From contig JBDKFE010000061.1 in NCBI GenBank assembly GCA_039798885.1, positions 1 through 64,000 of the forward strand: a DNA stretch of 64,000 bases, given 5' to 3'. Positions 17,566 to 26,174 of this stretch are shown in pieces. Each line of letters starts with the position of its first letter. Within the stretch, counting starts at the first letter, position 1. This stretch comes from Paragemmobacter sp039798885. Its GTDB lineage: Bacteria; Pseudomonadota; Alphaproteobacteria; Rhodobacterales; Rhodobacteraceae. The position numbers and the translations under genes were made by a program. Below the pieces are notes generated by a model. The model was not told the DNA's origin and ran no database searches. It was given only the letters and a program-made list of their open reading frames with translations.

Positions 17566-17653
17566 GCAAATTTCTTCGAAGAAATTTGCAAAAGTTTTCG
17601 AAAACTTTTGCTTTCCCGACGACGACAGCCGCGAAATCTGCGTCAGATTTCGC
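17566..17653. repeat. Three tandem perfect palindromes
   Basis: GCAAATTTCTTCGAAGAAATTTGC (17566-17589, shortened here as two 12-base arms) is identical to the lysC copy. A second 24-base palindrome, arms GCAAAAGTTTTC/GAAAACTTTTGC (17588-17611), shares two bases with it. GCGAAATCTG-CGT-CAGATTTCGC (17631-17653) recurs at 52975-52997 and overlaps the last codons of the minus-strand P450 gene. The site lies between convergent genes and fits a bidirectional terminator. Confidence 0.7.
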
Positions 17654-19001
17654 CCCCCGCCCCGCCCCGCCGCACCACCCGCAGCCAAACCCCATCCCGC
17701 GCCCGCACCGTCAGATGCGCCACCGGTACCGGCACCCGCCCCTCCACCACCTCAAACCGGAAGGCCCGGCACAGCATGGCCAGCAGCAGCACCCCCTCTG
17801 CCATCGCAAACCCCGCCCCCGTACACACCCGCGGGCCCGCAGAAAACGGCAGCCACCCATCCCGCGCTGCCGCCTTCGTCTCCTCCCGCCCCCAGCGGTC
17901 CGGATCGAACCCGTCTGGGTTCTGCCAAATCCGCTCATGCCGCCCCAGATGCCACGACGACAACACCACCTGCGCCCCCGGTGCCACCGCCCGCCCCCGG
18001 AAGTCTTCGGGGCAGGTCGTCTCGCGCACCATCATCGGCACGGGCGGGAACAGCCGCAGCGCCTCGCGGAACACGTCCCGTGTCAGCCGCAAGCGCGACA
18101 GTGCGGAAAACTCCGGCACCATCCCCGCCGCCTCTGCCGCCACCCGCTCCTGCACCTCTGGATGCGCCGCCAGCAGCCACAGCGCCCAGCCCAAGGCGCT
18201 TGCACTCGTCTCATGCCCGGCAAGAAAGAAGATGGCGACCTGATCCACCATCTCTTCCGTCCCGAACCGCTCTCCCGTCACCGGGTCCGCCGTCACCATG
18301 ATCTTTGTCGCCAGATCATCCGGCGCGCGCCCCTCTGCGATCTCTTCCGCCCGCCGCGCCGTCATCGCCGTGATCAACCGCCGGATCTCTGCCGCGGCAG
18401 CCCGCGTTCCCCGCCGGAACCCGCGCGGCACCCAGCGCGGCAGGGGCACAAAGGCCGCCAGATTCAGGATCGGCTGCGTCCGCTGATAGGCGCGAAAGGC
18501 CCGGAACACCGCCGCCGCGTCCCTATCCTCGATCGGGATGGAAAACAGCGTCCGAAAAATCACATCTGCCGCCGCATGCGAACAGACCTCCTCCACCTCC
18601 ACCACGCCTTCGGGCAGCCGCGCCACCGCCGCCTCCCCCGCCGCCCACAGGGCCGGGAACGTGTCCCGCAGCCGCCCGCCTTCAAAGGCCGGATCGATGA
18701 TCCGTCGCTGCCGCTTCCACTGCGCCCCATTGGTGACAAAGACCGACTGCCCCAGCAGCGGCGCCAACCCCTCGCGCACCCGGTCCGATTTTGGAAAGTC
18801 GTCCGGCCTCTCCTGCAACACCCGCCGCACCAGCGCCGGATCGTTGCACATATAGCTGCGGAAAAAGGGCGTCCGGAACTCCGCCATCCACGCGCGATAC
18901 AGCCGCGCGGGCTGCGCCGACAGGATATCCGCCCGGAACAGCCGCAGATAGCGCCACCACGACACCCGGTCGGGCCGGGGCTCCGGCTTCGGCACCCTCA
19001 C
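17643..19001 (-). CDS. Cytochrome P450
   Basis: 452 residues with all hallmark motifs: I-helix oxygen-activation AGHETS at 261-266, ExxR (EALR) at 313-316, and the heme ligand Cys393 in FSAGPRVCTG. No membrane anchor is seen, so it is a soluble bacterial P450 needing external ferredoxin and reductase, neither of which is adjacent. Its start codon overlaps the stop of the upstream membrane hydrolase (ATGA), so the two are translated together and probably act in one pathway. Substrate unknown. Confidence 0.95.
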   Translation of the reverse strand: MRVPKPEPRPDRVSWWRYLRLFRADILSAQPARLYRAWMAEFRTPFFRSYMCNDPALVRRVLQERPDDFPKSDRVREGLAPLLGQSVFVTNGAQWKRQRRIIDPAFEGGRLRDTFPALWAAGEAAVARLPEGVVEVEEVCSHAAADVIFRTLFSIPIEDRDAAAVFRAFRAYQRTQPILNLAAFVPLPRWVPRGFRRGTRAAAAEIRRLITAMTARRAEEIAEGRAPDDLATKIMVTADPVTGERFGTEEMVDQVAIFFLAGHETSASALGWALWLLAAHPEVQERVAAEAAGMVPEFSALSRLRLTRDVFREALRLFPPVPMMVRETTCPEDFRGRAVAPGAQVVLSSWHLGRHERIWQNPDGFDPDRWGREETKAAARDGWLPFSAGPRVCTGAGFAMAEGVLLLAMLCRAFRFEVVEGRVPVPVAHLTVRARDGVWLRVVRRGGAGGEI

Positions 19002-20224
19002 GCCACGCTCCTATATCCCGAAAGCGCGCGCTCGATCCGGCTTTTTGACGGCACGCGCCCCGCATAGCGCGCCCGCAGCGTCAACGGCCCCGCCGTGATG
19101 CGGAAATAGTCGTAATCCCCCGGCCGATCAAAGGCGCACATATATTGGAAATGCAGCCGGAACCAACGGAACCGCATCCTCCGCCACCGCTCCGGCGAAA
19201 AGGTCTGCGTGAAGGCGCAGGAAATCACCAAGGGCCACCGCTTCCCCTCGCCCGCCACGCCACTCACCGCCACCGGATCGCACAGCGCAAAGGCACAGCC
19301 ATCCCCCGGCGCGGTCACATCGACCCAAGCCACCTCATCCCGCGCCGACAGATAGGCCAGATCCCCCCGCAGCTTCTGCGCCTTGGGCAGAAAGGAAACC
19401 ATCGGCACCACCTGCCCCAGCGTCAGCAGCGACAGCGCGCACCCTCGCCCCGCGCCGCCCTCGCGGATCAGATCGGCAAGGATCGACACGCCAAGGATCG
19501 CACCCGAGGAATGCCCCACCACCAGCACCTCGTCCCAACCTTCCTCCAGTGCCGCGCGGATATGCGCCCGGAACTGGGCCATCCGCGCCTCCAGCACGGG
19601 CGGATAGGCCCCCCAACGCCCCGCCGAAAAGGCATAGTCATGCATCAGGTAATGGGCGAGGAACCAGCGGTCCCACCGTTTGAAGGCCCGCAGCCACAGC
19701 CAGACCAGCACCAGCCCCACAGCCCAGCCCAGCGCCACCCCCGTCCAACCCGGCACCAGCCCCACCACGCCAAGGCCAAGCCCCACCCCCATCAGACCTG
19801 CCCAGACCGCCTGCAAGGTCAACATGACCACGGGATAAAGCGCCGCCAGCGTCGGCCCCTTGCGCAGACGCCCCAATCGGAAAAGTGCGCCCGACGCCAC
19901 ATAGATCCACGCCGTCCGCAGCATCTGCCCATAGGTCGCGGCCACCGTCCGCCGCATCGACGACCCGATGATGTCGGCCCAAGCCAACACCTCCACCACC
20001 GCCTCCACCGACTCGCCATCGATCTGCGCCGCCACGGTCCAGCCATGCGCCATGTCCGCAGGTTTGCGCCCCACCTGCAGCGCATAGCCGGAAATCGCCG
20101 CCTGCGCGGGCCCCTCGGTCCGGTAGAACTGCCGGTAACGCCGCGTCTGAATCGGATCGAAGCCCGGAATGTAGAAGACGCGCCGCCGACGCACCTGCCC
20201 CGTCTCCGCCGCCGTCAGCGCCAT
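18998..20224 (-). CDS. Alpha/beta-hydrolase-like protein with internal membrane segments
   Basis: 408 residues. The N-terminal YIPGFDP (about 17-24) resembles the first strand and oxyanion loop of alpha/beta hydrolases. A nucleophile elbow GHSSG lies at about 237-241. Between them, at about 126-179, are two or three strongly hydrophobic segments, so the enzyme is likely membrane-anchored. No family name is recognised with confidence. It is the first gene of a two-gene operon with the P450. The start MALTAAETGQ at 20224 removes 11 weakly supported residues. Confidence 0.75.
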   Translation of the reverse strand: MALTAAETGQVRRRRVFYIPGFDPIQTRRYRQFYRTEGPAQAAISGYALQVGRKPADMAHGWTVAAQIDGESVEAVVEVLAWADIIGSSMRRTVAATYGQMLRTAWIYVASGALFRLGRLRKGPTLAALYPVVMLTLQAVWAGLMGVGLGLGVVGLVPGWTGVALGWAVGLVLVWLWLRAFKRWDRWFLAHYLMHDYAFSAGRWGAYPPVLEARMAQFRAHIRAALEEGWDEVLVVGHSSGAILGVSILADLIREGGAGRGCALSLLTLGQVVPMVSFLPKAQKLRGDLAYLSARDEVAWVDVTAPGDGCAFALCDPVAVSGVAGEGKRWPLVISCAFTQTFSPERWRRMRFRWFRLHFQYMCAFDRPGDYDYFRITAGPLTLRARYAGRVPSKSRIERALSGYRSVA

Positions 20225-20275
20225 ATCCGCACGCACCCCATACCCGCACGCCCGCACTATGGCGCAGCGCAGGGC

Positions 20276-21034
20276 TCAGCCCAAGAGGGGAATGCCGAAC
20301 CGATCAAAGGTTTCCAGAAGCCACCAACTGAAATCCGTGAAGGCCCCGGTCAGCAGCGCCAGCCCTACGGCGATCAGCAGCACGCCCATCGCGCGCTCGA
20401 TCCATTTCATGTGCCGCTTCAGCCGGGCCATGACGCCCATCGCCCGCTCGATGAAAAGCGCGGCCAGCAGGAACGGTATCCCCAGCCCCGCCGCATAGAC
20501 GCCCAGCAGCAGCGTCCCGCGCTGGACCGATCCCTCCTGCGCCGCCAGCGACAGGATCGCCCCCAATTGCGGCCCGATGCAGGGCGTCCACCCAAAGGCA
20601 AAGGCCAGCCCCAGCACATAGGCCCCGAAGGCCGATCCGCCCCGCTCTCCCGCATCCAGCCGCGCCTCGCGGTCCAGCAGCGGAATCCGAAACACGCCCA
20701 GGAAATGCAGGCCAAAGACCAGAACCACCGCGCCCGCCACCTTGGAAAACACCGTCTGGTTCTCAAGGAAGAAGGCCCCGAAGGCACTCGCCGTGAACCC
20801 CAGCAGCAGAAAGACCGTGGACAGGCCCAGCACAAAGAACAGCGCGGGCAGCATCACCCGCCGCCGGGCCGCCCCACCCCCCGTCATCTCGCCCATCGAA
20901 ATCCCGCCCATATAGGCCAGATAGGGCGGCACGATGGGCAGCACGCAGGGGCTCAGAAAGGATAGAACCCCCCCCAGCAGCGCCACCAGCATGGCGGAGA
21001 CAAGCCCCGCATCCATGATCTCGATCCCGAACAT
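20276..21034 (-). CDS. ccdA: Cytochrome c biogenesis protein CcdA family
   Basis: 252 residues with six predicted membrane segments. The CcdA signature is the N-terminal SFLSPCVLPIVPPYLAYMGG (about 24-43) and the second conserved FGWTPCIGPQLGA (about 150). The two cysteines, each in a Pro-Cys, carry electrons from cytosolic thioredoxin to periplasmic thiol-disulfide proteins for cytochrome c maturation. A run AGGGGGG precedes the ATG at 21034; MDAGLV at 21016 is an alternative start. It is divergent from tusA. Confidence 0.93.
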   Translation of the reverse strand: MFGIEIMDAGLVSAMLVALLGGVLSFLSPCVLPIVPPYLAYMGGISMGEMTGGGAARRRVMLPALFFVLGLSTVFLLLGFTASAFGAFFLENQTVFSKVAGAVVLVFGLHFLGVFRIPLLDREARLDAGERGGSAFGAYVLGLAFAFGWTPCIGPQLGAILSLAAQEGSVQRGTLLLGVYAAGLGIPFLLAALFIERAMGVMARLKRHMKWIERAMGVLLIAVGLALLTGAFTDFSWWLLETFDRFGIPLLG

Positions 21035-21126
21035 GCCCCCCTGATAGCCGCTTCCATCCGCGCCGTCACGCTGCCCTTTGTCACATTGCCGTTTCCCCGG
21101 CCCGCGCCGCGCGCTATCACCCTGCC

Positions 21127-21363
21127 ATGACCACGCCATGGGACAAGGACATCGACTGCGAGGGGCTGCTCTGCCCCCTTCCCGTCCTGCGCGCCCGCAA
21201 AGTGCTTGCCACCCTGAAACCGGGTCAGATCCTGCGCATCACCGCCACCGACCGCATGGCCGCAATCGACCTGCCGCATTTCTGCACCGAGTCCGGTCAC
21301 GACTTCCTCGACGCCACCGACCTTGGCCCTGTCACCGCCTACAGGATCAGACGCGGTGCCTGA
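21127..21363 (+). CDS. TusA-family sulfurtransferase
   Basis: 78 residues, the standard TusA/SirA/YeeD size. The catalytic cysteine lies in the signature CEGLLCPLPVLRARKVL (CPxP, residues about 16-19). It carries persulfide sulfur for tRNA thiolation, molybdenum cofactor or sulfur relay; which route applies is not shown here. It is divergent from ccdA with a 92-base gap. Confidence 0.9.
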   Translation: MTTPWDKDIDCEGLLCPLPVLRARKVLATLKPGQILRITATDRMAAIDLPHFCTESGHDFLDATDLGPVTAYRIRRGA

Positions 21364-21370
21364 CCCCACC

Positions 21371-21418
21371 CCCGGGGCGCTGCCCCGGACCCCGGGGTAT
21401 TTGGACCAAGATGAAACG
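21371..21418 (+). repeat. GAGGATATTT-like extragenic element, copy 3
   Basis: CCCGGGGCGCTGCCCCGG, then ACCCCGGGGTATTTGGACCA and AGATGAAACGG. The G/C hairpin followed by TATTTGG and GATGAA matches the other copies. It follows the tusA stop by 8 bases and faces the rne terminator. Confidence 0.55.
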
Positions 21419-21504
21419 GCAGGCTTCGTTCCGGCCCCCAAGACCCTTGGCCCCCCGGCAGAGACAAGCGGCACCTGCGCCGGAACGGCGCGCGATTCGG
21501 CATC

Positions 21505-21541
21505 GGGAAAAAGGAAAAGGGCCGGGGTTTTCCCGGCCCTT
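21505..21541 (-). terminator. Rho-independent terminator of rne
   Basis: On the minus strand an 8-bp stem GGGCCGGG/CCCGGCCC with loop AAAAC is followed by TTTTCCTTTTTCCC, immediately after the rne stop. Confidence 0.85.
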
Positions 21542-21546
21542 GATCT

Positions 21547-24279
21547 TCAGCGGCCCACCGACCACCAGCCCTTTTTGCGGGGCTTGTTCGGGTCCTCCAC
21601 CTTCGGTTCGGGTGCCGGGGCGGGCGCGATGGCCGCCACCTCGGCCTCGCCGGGATCAGGAACCAGCGCCGCAGAGGCCGCAGCCTCGGTCAGGCCCGGA
21701 TCGGCGGGGAAGGCCTCGGCCACGGGGGCCGCCTCCGTCACCGCAGGCTCGGCCTCGGCCTTCTTGGGCTTGGCCCGCGACCGCGCCGGTTTCTTGGGCT
21801 TTTCACCCTCGGAAGCAGGCACGTCCGGGACGGCCTCAACCACGGGGGCCTCAACCACGGGGGCCTCGACCACAGCCTCTTCGGCCTTCTTTTTTCCGCC
21901 GCGCGACCGCGTCACGCGCTTCTTCGGCGCAGGCTCTTCGGCCACGGGCTCTGCCAGCGGTGCCTCGGTCACGGCCACGACCGTCTCGTCGTTGCCGTCA
22001 TCGCTGCTCTCGCCGCCTTCGCCATCGGCCATGGCGTCACCGGACTGCATCGCGGCCCCGTTCTCTTGTCCGCCCTGACCGCCCTTCTTGCGGCGGCGAC
22101 GGCGGCGCTTCTTCTTGCCGGTGCCATCGCCCTCGGCGCGCGGTTCGCCCCGGGCTTCCCCGCGTCCTTCGCCCCGCGTTTCGCGCGGTTCGCGGCCTTC
22201 GCGCGGGGTCTCGGTGGCCTCCGCCTCTTCGGCCTCGTCCATGTCCTCTTCGAAGGGGATGTCCTCATCCTCTTCCTCGTCCACCGGGGCACCCATCAGC
22301 CCCGCATGGCCCGAAATCACCGCCGAAGGCTCTGGCACCACCCGCGTCGCGGTCTTGAACTTCTCGATCATGAAATCGGGCGACACCAGCGACGGGTCCC
22401 CTTCGATCCGCACGCTCATCCCATAGCGCGCCTCGATCAGCGCCACATGCTCGCGCTTCTGGTTGATCAGGAAGTTCACGATCCCCACAGGCGCCTTCAG
22501 CAGCACCTCCTTCGACCGCTTCCGCGTCCCTTCCTCTTCCAGCGCCCGCAGAATCTGCAGCCCCAGCGAGTCATCCGACCGGATCAGCCCCGTGCCATGG
22601 CAATGCGCGCAGGGCTGCGTGGTCGATTCCAGCATCCCCGGACGCAGCCGCTGACGGCTCATCTCCAACAGGCCAAAGCCCGAAATGCGCCCGACCTGAA
22701 TCCGCGCGCGGTCCGTCTTCAGCTTTTCCTTCAACCGCTTCTCGACAGCGGCATTGTTGCGCCGCTCTTCCATGTCGATGAAGTCGATGACGATCAGCCC
22801 GGCCAAGTCGCGCAGGCGAAGCTGCCGCGAAATCTCTTCCGCCGCTTCAAGGTTGGTCTTCAGCGCCGTCTCTTCGATCGACCCTTCCTTGGTCGCCCGG
22901 CCAGAGTTCACGTCGATGGCCACCAGCGCCTCGGTCACGCCGATGACGATATAGCCGCCCGATTTCAACTGCACGACCGGGTTGAACATGCCGCCCAGAT
23001 AGCTTTCGACCTGATAGCGGGCAAAAAGCGGCATCGCCTCGTCATAGCGCTTCACCACCTTGGCATGGCTGGGCATGATCATCCGCATGAAGTCCTTGGC
23101 GGTGCGGTAACCCGCCTCGCCCTCGACCAGCACCTCGTCGATCTCGCGGCTATAGAGGTCGCGGATCGACCGCTTGATCAGGTTGCCTTCCTCATAGATC
23201 GCCGCCGGGGCGATGGATTTCAGCGTCAACTCGCGGATCTGTTCCCACAGCCGCATCAGATATTCATAATCGCGCCGGATCTCGGCCTTCGTCCGCTTGG
23301 CCCCTGCCGTGCGGATGATCAGGCCCGCGCCTTCCGGCACCTCGATCTCCTGCGCGATCTCTTTCAGCTTCTTGCGGTCGGCGGCCTGCGTGATCTTGCG
23401 GGAAATCCCGCCCCCCCGCGCCGTGTTGGGCATCAGAACGCAATAGCGGCCCGCCAACGACAGATAGGTGGTCAGCGCCGCGCCCTTGTTGCCGCGCTCT
23501 TCCTTGACGACCTGGACCAGCATGATCTGCCGGACCTTGATCACTTCCTGAATCTTGTACTTGCGCGGGCGCGGCTTGCGGGTGTGGCTGATCTCTTCGG
23601 CCACATCCTCGTCGGCGACGGATTCGATCTCGTCATCCGTGTCGCTGGCATGGTCCATGGCGCGGTAGGGCCGCTCGCCATTCTCGGCGCCATTCTCGGC
23701 GGCACTGCCTGCCCCGCCGTTGCCAGACCCTTCGCCATGATCGTGGTCATGCCCGTGATCGTGATCGTGGTCATGCCCCTCATCGTGGGCGTGGTCATGA
23801 TCATGTCCCGCCGCCTCGGCCCGCGACTCCTCGACCAGCGCATCCGCGCCAACCGCCTCGTCCTCGCCCAGATCGACGACATCCATGCCGCCGATCTCTT
23901 CGGTCTTGACCGCATCGCGCTTGGCCGCTTCGGGCTTGGGGCGCGACCGGCTGCGGGAACGGCGGTTCTCTTCCTCTTCCTGCGCGCGGTTATAGGCGCG
24001 CTCCTCCTCGAGCAGCGCCTTACGATCCGCGACCGGGATCTGGTAGTAATCCGGGTGAATCTCTGCAAAGGCAAGGAACCCGTGCCGGTTCCCGCCGTAA
24101 TCGACAAAGGCCGCCTGAAGCGACGGTTCGACCCGTGTGACCTTTGCGAGGTAGATGTTTCCGGCCAGTTGCCGCTTGTTTACTGTCTCAAAGTCGAATT
24201 CCTCGACCTTGTTGCCGTCCACCACCACGACGCGGGTCTCTTCCGCATGGGTGGCATCGATAAGCATCTTCTTTGCCAT
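21547..24279 (-). CDS. rne: Ribonuclease E/G
   Basis: 910 residues. The N-terminal S1 domain is split by an acidic/charged insertion (about 100-255), as in other alphaproteobacterial RNase E proteins. Within it residues 159-182 are an unusual His-Asp repeat. The catalytic DNase I-like region contains GYIVIGVTEALVAIDVNSGR with its metal-binding aspartates. The zinc-link CAHCHGTG follows near residue 580. The C-terminal 250 residues are a disordered Arg/Lys- and Ala/Pro/Glu-rich degradosome scaffold. It processes rRNA and tRNA and degrades mRNA. Confidence 0.96.
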   Translation of the reverse strand: MAKKMLIDATHAEETRVVVVDGNKVEEFDFETVNKRQLAGNIYLAKVTRVEPSLQAAFVDYGGNRHGFLAFAEIHPDYYQIPVADRKALLEEERAYNRAQEEEENRRSRSRSRPKPEAAKRDAVKTEEIGGMDVVDLGEDEAVGADALVEESRAEAAGHDHDHAHDEGHDHDHDHGHDHDHGEGSGNGGAGSAAENGAENGERPYRAMDHASDTDDEIESVADEDVAEEISHTRKPRPRKYKIQEVIKVRQIMLVQVVKEERGNKGAALTTYLSLAGRYCVLMPNTARGGGISRKITQAADRKKLKEIAQEIEVPEGAGLIIRTAGAKRTKAEIRRDYEYLMRLWEQIRELTLKSIAPAAIYEEGNLIKRSIRDLYSREIDEVLVEGEAGYRTAKDFMRMIMPSHAKVVKRYDEAMPLFARYQVESYLGGMFNPVVQLKSGGYIVIGVTEALVAIDVNSGRATKEGSIEETALKTNLEAAEEISRQLRLRDLAGLIVIDFIDMEERRNNAAVEKRLKEKLKTDRARIQVGRISGFGLLEMSRQRLRPGMLESTTQPCAHCHGTGLIRSDDSLGLQILRALEEEGTRKRSKEVLLKAPVGIVNFLINQKREHVALIEARYGMSVRIEGDPSLVSPDFMIEKFKTATRVVPEPSAVISGHAGLMGAPVDEEEDEDIPFEEDMDEAEEAEATETPREGREPRETRGEGRGEARGEPRAEGDGTGKKKRRRRRRKKGGQGGQENGAAMQSGDAMADGEGGESSDDGNDETVVAVTEAPLAEPVAEEPAPKKRVTRSRGGKKKAEEAVVEAPVVEAPVVEAVPDVPASEGEKPKKPARSRAKPKKAEAEPAVTEAAPVAEAFPADPGLTEAAASAALVPDPGEAEVAAIAPAPAPEPKVEDPNKPRKKGWWSVGR

Positions 24280-24753
24280 GATATCCTGATGCGCCCCGGC
24301 ACGGCCGATCCGGACCGGAGCGTGCTCCGGGTTCGGGGTCGGTCGGGATGGGGCGGCTTGTCTGGGCGAAACGGCGCGGCGCGACAGGCCGGGCCATGCC
24401 CGGTGGGCATCCCTCGGCTTCCGTCATGAAATTCGCGCGCATCATCGCGGTTCTCTATCCGGGCACCCTGCGGCACCCACCTGCTAAAGCCCGCTGCGTC
24501 TTGTGACCTGACGGGCAAACTGACGACCTTGCGGCCGATCCGACTGCCCGTCCTTGCGATCCTTGGAAGGTCCGACGATGGCGGGCAGAGAATTCCACGG
24601 CAGGGCAAACCCCGCGTTCTTTGACCCTAGCGGCAAAGACGCGGCAAACACAATGGGAGAAATGAATGACCCAAACCGATCCATAACCCGCGGCTGTTCA
24701 AGCACCCCCCTGAACAACCCATGGTTATGCTTAACCAGTTCTGACCGTGCGCT

Positions 24754-24796
24754 GCGTATGTACACTTTGCGGCACAGAATACGGCACAGAAAGCGG
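24754..24796. repeat. 43-base extragenic repeat, copy A
   Basis: GCGTATGTACACTTTGCGGC, then ACAGAATACGGCACAGAAAG and CGG. It matches 58237-58279 at 36 of 43 positions by eye. On the minus strand it contains two direct TGTGCCG repeats. It lies 40 bases beyond the dctD stop; the other copy lies 43 bases beyond the deacetylase stop, in the same orientation. Confidence 0.7.
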
Positions 24797-24814
24797 TCAA
24801 GGCTTTCCGTGCCG
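24781..24814 (-). terminator. Hairpin downstream of dctD
   Basis: ACGGCACAGAAAGC and GCTTTCCGTGCCGT form a 14-bp stem with one mismatch and a 7-base loop. It overlaps the 43-base repeat. It lies 22 bases after the dctD stop and has no clear T tract. Confidence 0.5.
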
Positions 24815-24835
24815 TATCAACAGGTTAAACCTATT

Positions 24836-26164
24836 TCAGGTGTATTCTGCCCGGCTTAGACCATACTTCGCCATCTTCTCGTTCAGCGTCCGTCGCGGCA
24901 GGCACAGCTCGTCCATCACCGCGACGATGCTGCCCCTGTGGCGGCGCATCGTATTGTCGATCAGCATCCGTTCGAAAGCTTCGACATATTCCTTCAGCGG
25001 CTTGCCCTCGGTCGTCATGGCAGGCCCCGACGCCTCGTTATCGGCCATCAGCAGGCTCGCGATCGACCCCGATCCCCGCCGGTTCTGCAGCACCGCCCGT
25101 TCCGCGATATTGACCAACTGCCGCACATTCCCCGGCCAAGGCGCCTGCAACAATTGCGCCGCCTCCTGCGCCGTCACCTGCGGCGCGTCGCAGCCATATT
25201 CTTCGGCGAATTGCTCGGACATCCGGGTGAACAGCGTCAGGATATCCTCGCCCCGCACCCGCAGCGGCGGGCACAAAATCGTCATTGCACCAAGGCGATA
25301 GTAGAGGTCCGACCGCAGCACATCCTCCAGCGTCTTGTCCGGCGCATGCGCGTTGCAGATGGCGATGATCCGCGTCTCGGGCGGCATCCCCTGATCGTTG
25401 ATCAGCGTCAGCAACCGCGCCTGCAAGGGCTGGCTCAGCGCCTCTACATCCTCCAGACACAGCGTCCCGCCCCGCGCCTCTTCGACCAGCGGGATCTGCC
25501 CATCCTCGTTCGGCCCGAACAGCTTGGCCGCCAACTGATCCTCGGTCCATGCGGCACAAGAGATGGTCACGAATTTCTTCGACGCCCGCGGCCCCACCGC
25601 ATGCAACGCATGGGCCACCAGCGTCTTGCCCGTCCCCGTTTCGCCATCAATCAGAACATGGCTATCCGCTTGACCCAGATCGAGAATATCCTCGCGCAGC
25701 CGTTCCAGAACGGGGCTCGACCCGATCAGCTTCTTCATCAGGACCGACCCGTCCGACAACTCCTTGCGCAGCGCGCGGTTGTCCAGCGTCAGCCGCCGCG
25801 CCTGCGTCGCGCGCTTGGCCAGTTCCGTCATCCGGTCAGGATTGAAGGGCTTTTCAAGGAAATCATAGGCCCCGACCCGCATCGCCTCTACCGCCATCGG
25901 CACATCGCCATGGCCGGTGATCATGATGACGGGCAGCCCCGAATCCATCCCCATCAACCGCTTGAGGAAGGCCATCCCATCCATCCCCGGCATCTTGATG
26001 TCGGACACCACAACGCCCGGAAATTCCGGCCCGATGCCCTTTAGCGCCTCTTCGGCACTGGCATAAGTCTCTGTATCGAAACCCGAAAGCGCCAGCCACT
26101 GGCTGATGGACTGCCGCATGTCCGCCTCGTCATCGACGATCGCCACCTTCATCGCACGCGCCAT
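24836..26164 (-). CDS. dctD: DctD-like response regulator with divergent AAA+ domain
   Basis: 442 residues. The receiver domain has its phospho-acceptor Asp55 (VSDIKMPGMDG) and Lys105. The AAA+ domain keeps Walker A GETGTGKT (174-181), but the GAFTGA loop that contacts sigma-54 is absent: about 14 residues separate LFG from GGTL instead of the usual 21 or so. Walker B reads LCLEDVE rather than LFLDE. A C-terminal Fis-type helix-turn-helix is present. It is paired with dctB, so it should control C4-dicarboxylate uptake, but perhaps not through sigma-54. A GAGG ribosome-binding site supports the ATG at 26164. Confidence 0.85.
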   Translation of the reverse strand: MARAMKVAIVDDEADMRQSISQWLALSGFDTETYASAEEALKGIGPEFPGVVVSDIKMPGMDGMAFLKRLMGMDSGLPVIMITGHGDVPMAVEAMRVGAYDFLEKPFNPDRMTELAKRATQARRLTLDNRALRKELSDGSVLMKKLIGSSPVLERLREDILDLGQADSHVLIDGETGTGKTLVAHALHAVGPRASKKFVTISCAAWTEDQLAAKLFGPNEDGQIPLVEEARGGTLCLEDVEALSQPLQARLLTLINDQGMPPETRIIAICNAHAPDKTLEDVLRSDLYYRLGAMTILCPPLRVRGEDILTLFTRMSEQFAEEYGCDAPQVTAQEAAQLLQAPWPGNVRQLVNIAERAVLQNRRGSGSIASLLMADNEASGPAMTTEGKPLKEYVEAFERMLIDNTMRRHRGSIVAVMDELCLPRRTLNEKMAKYGLSRAEYT

Positions 26165-26174
26165 ATCCCGCACC

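Larger units (their letters stand above)
24280..24835. other. Long intergenic region upstream of rne
   Basis: A 556-base gap with no convincing protein gene. It should hold the rne promoter and a long 5' leader, expected from known autoregulation of RNase E in other bacteria (inference). It also contains an inverted repeat TGGTTA-TGCT-TAACCA at 24722-24737, the 43-base repeat at 24754-24796, and a hairpin downstream of dctD. Confidence 0.5.

Noticed and set aside
22066..24429. A 787-codon plus-strand open frame opposite rne
   Set aside because: rne is unambiguous on the minus strand. The frame reflects open antisense reading in GC-rich DNA.
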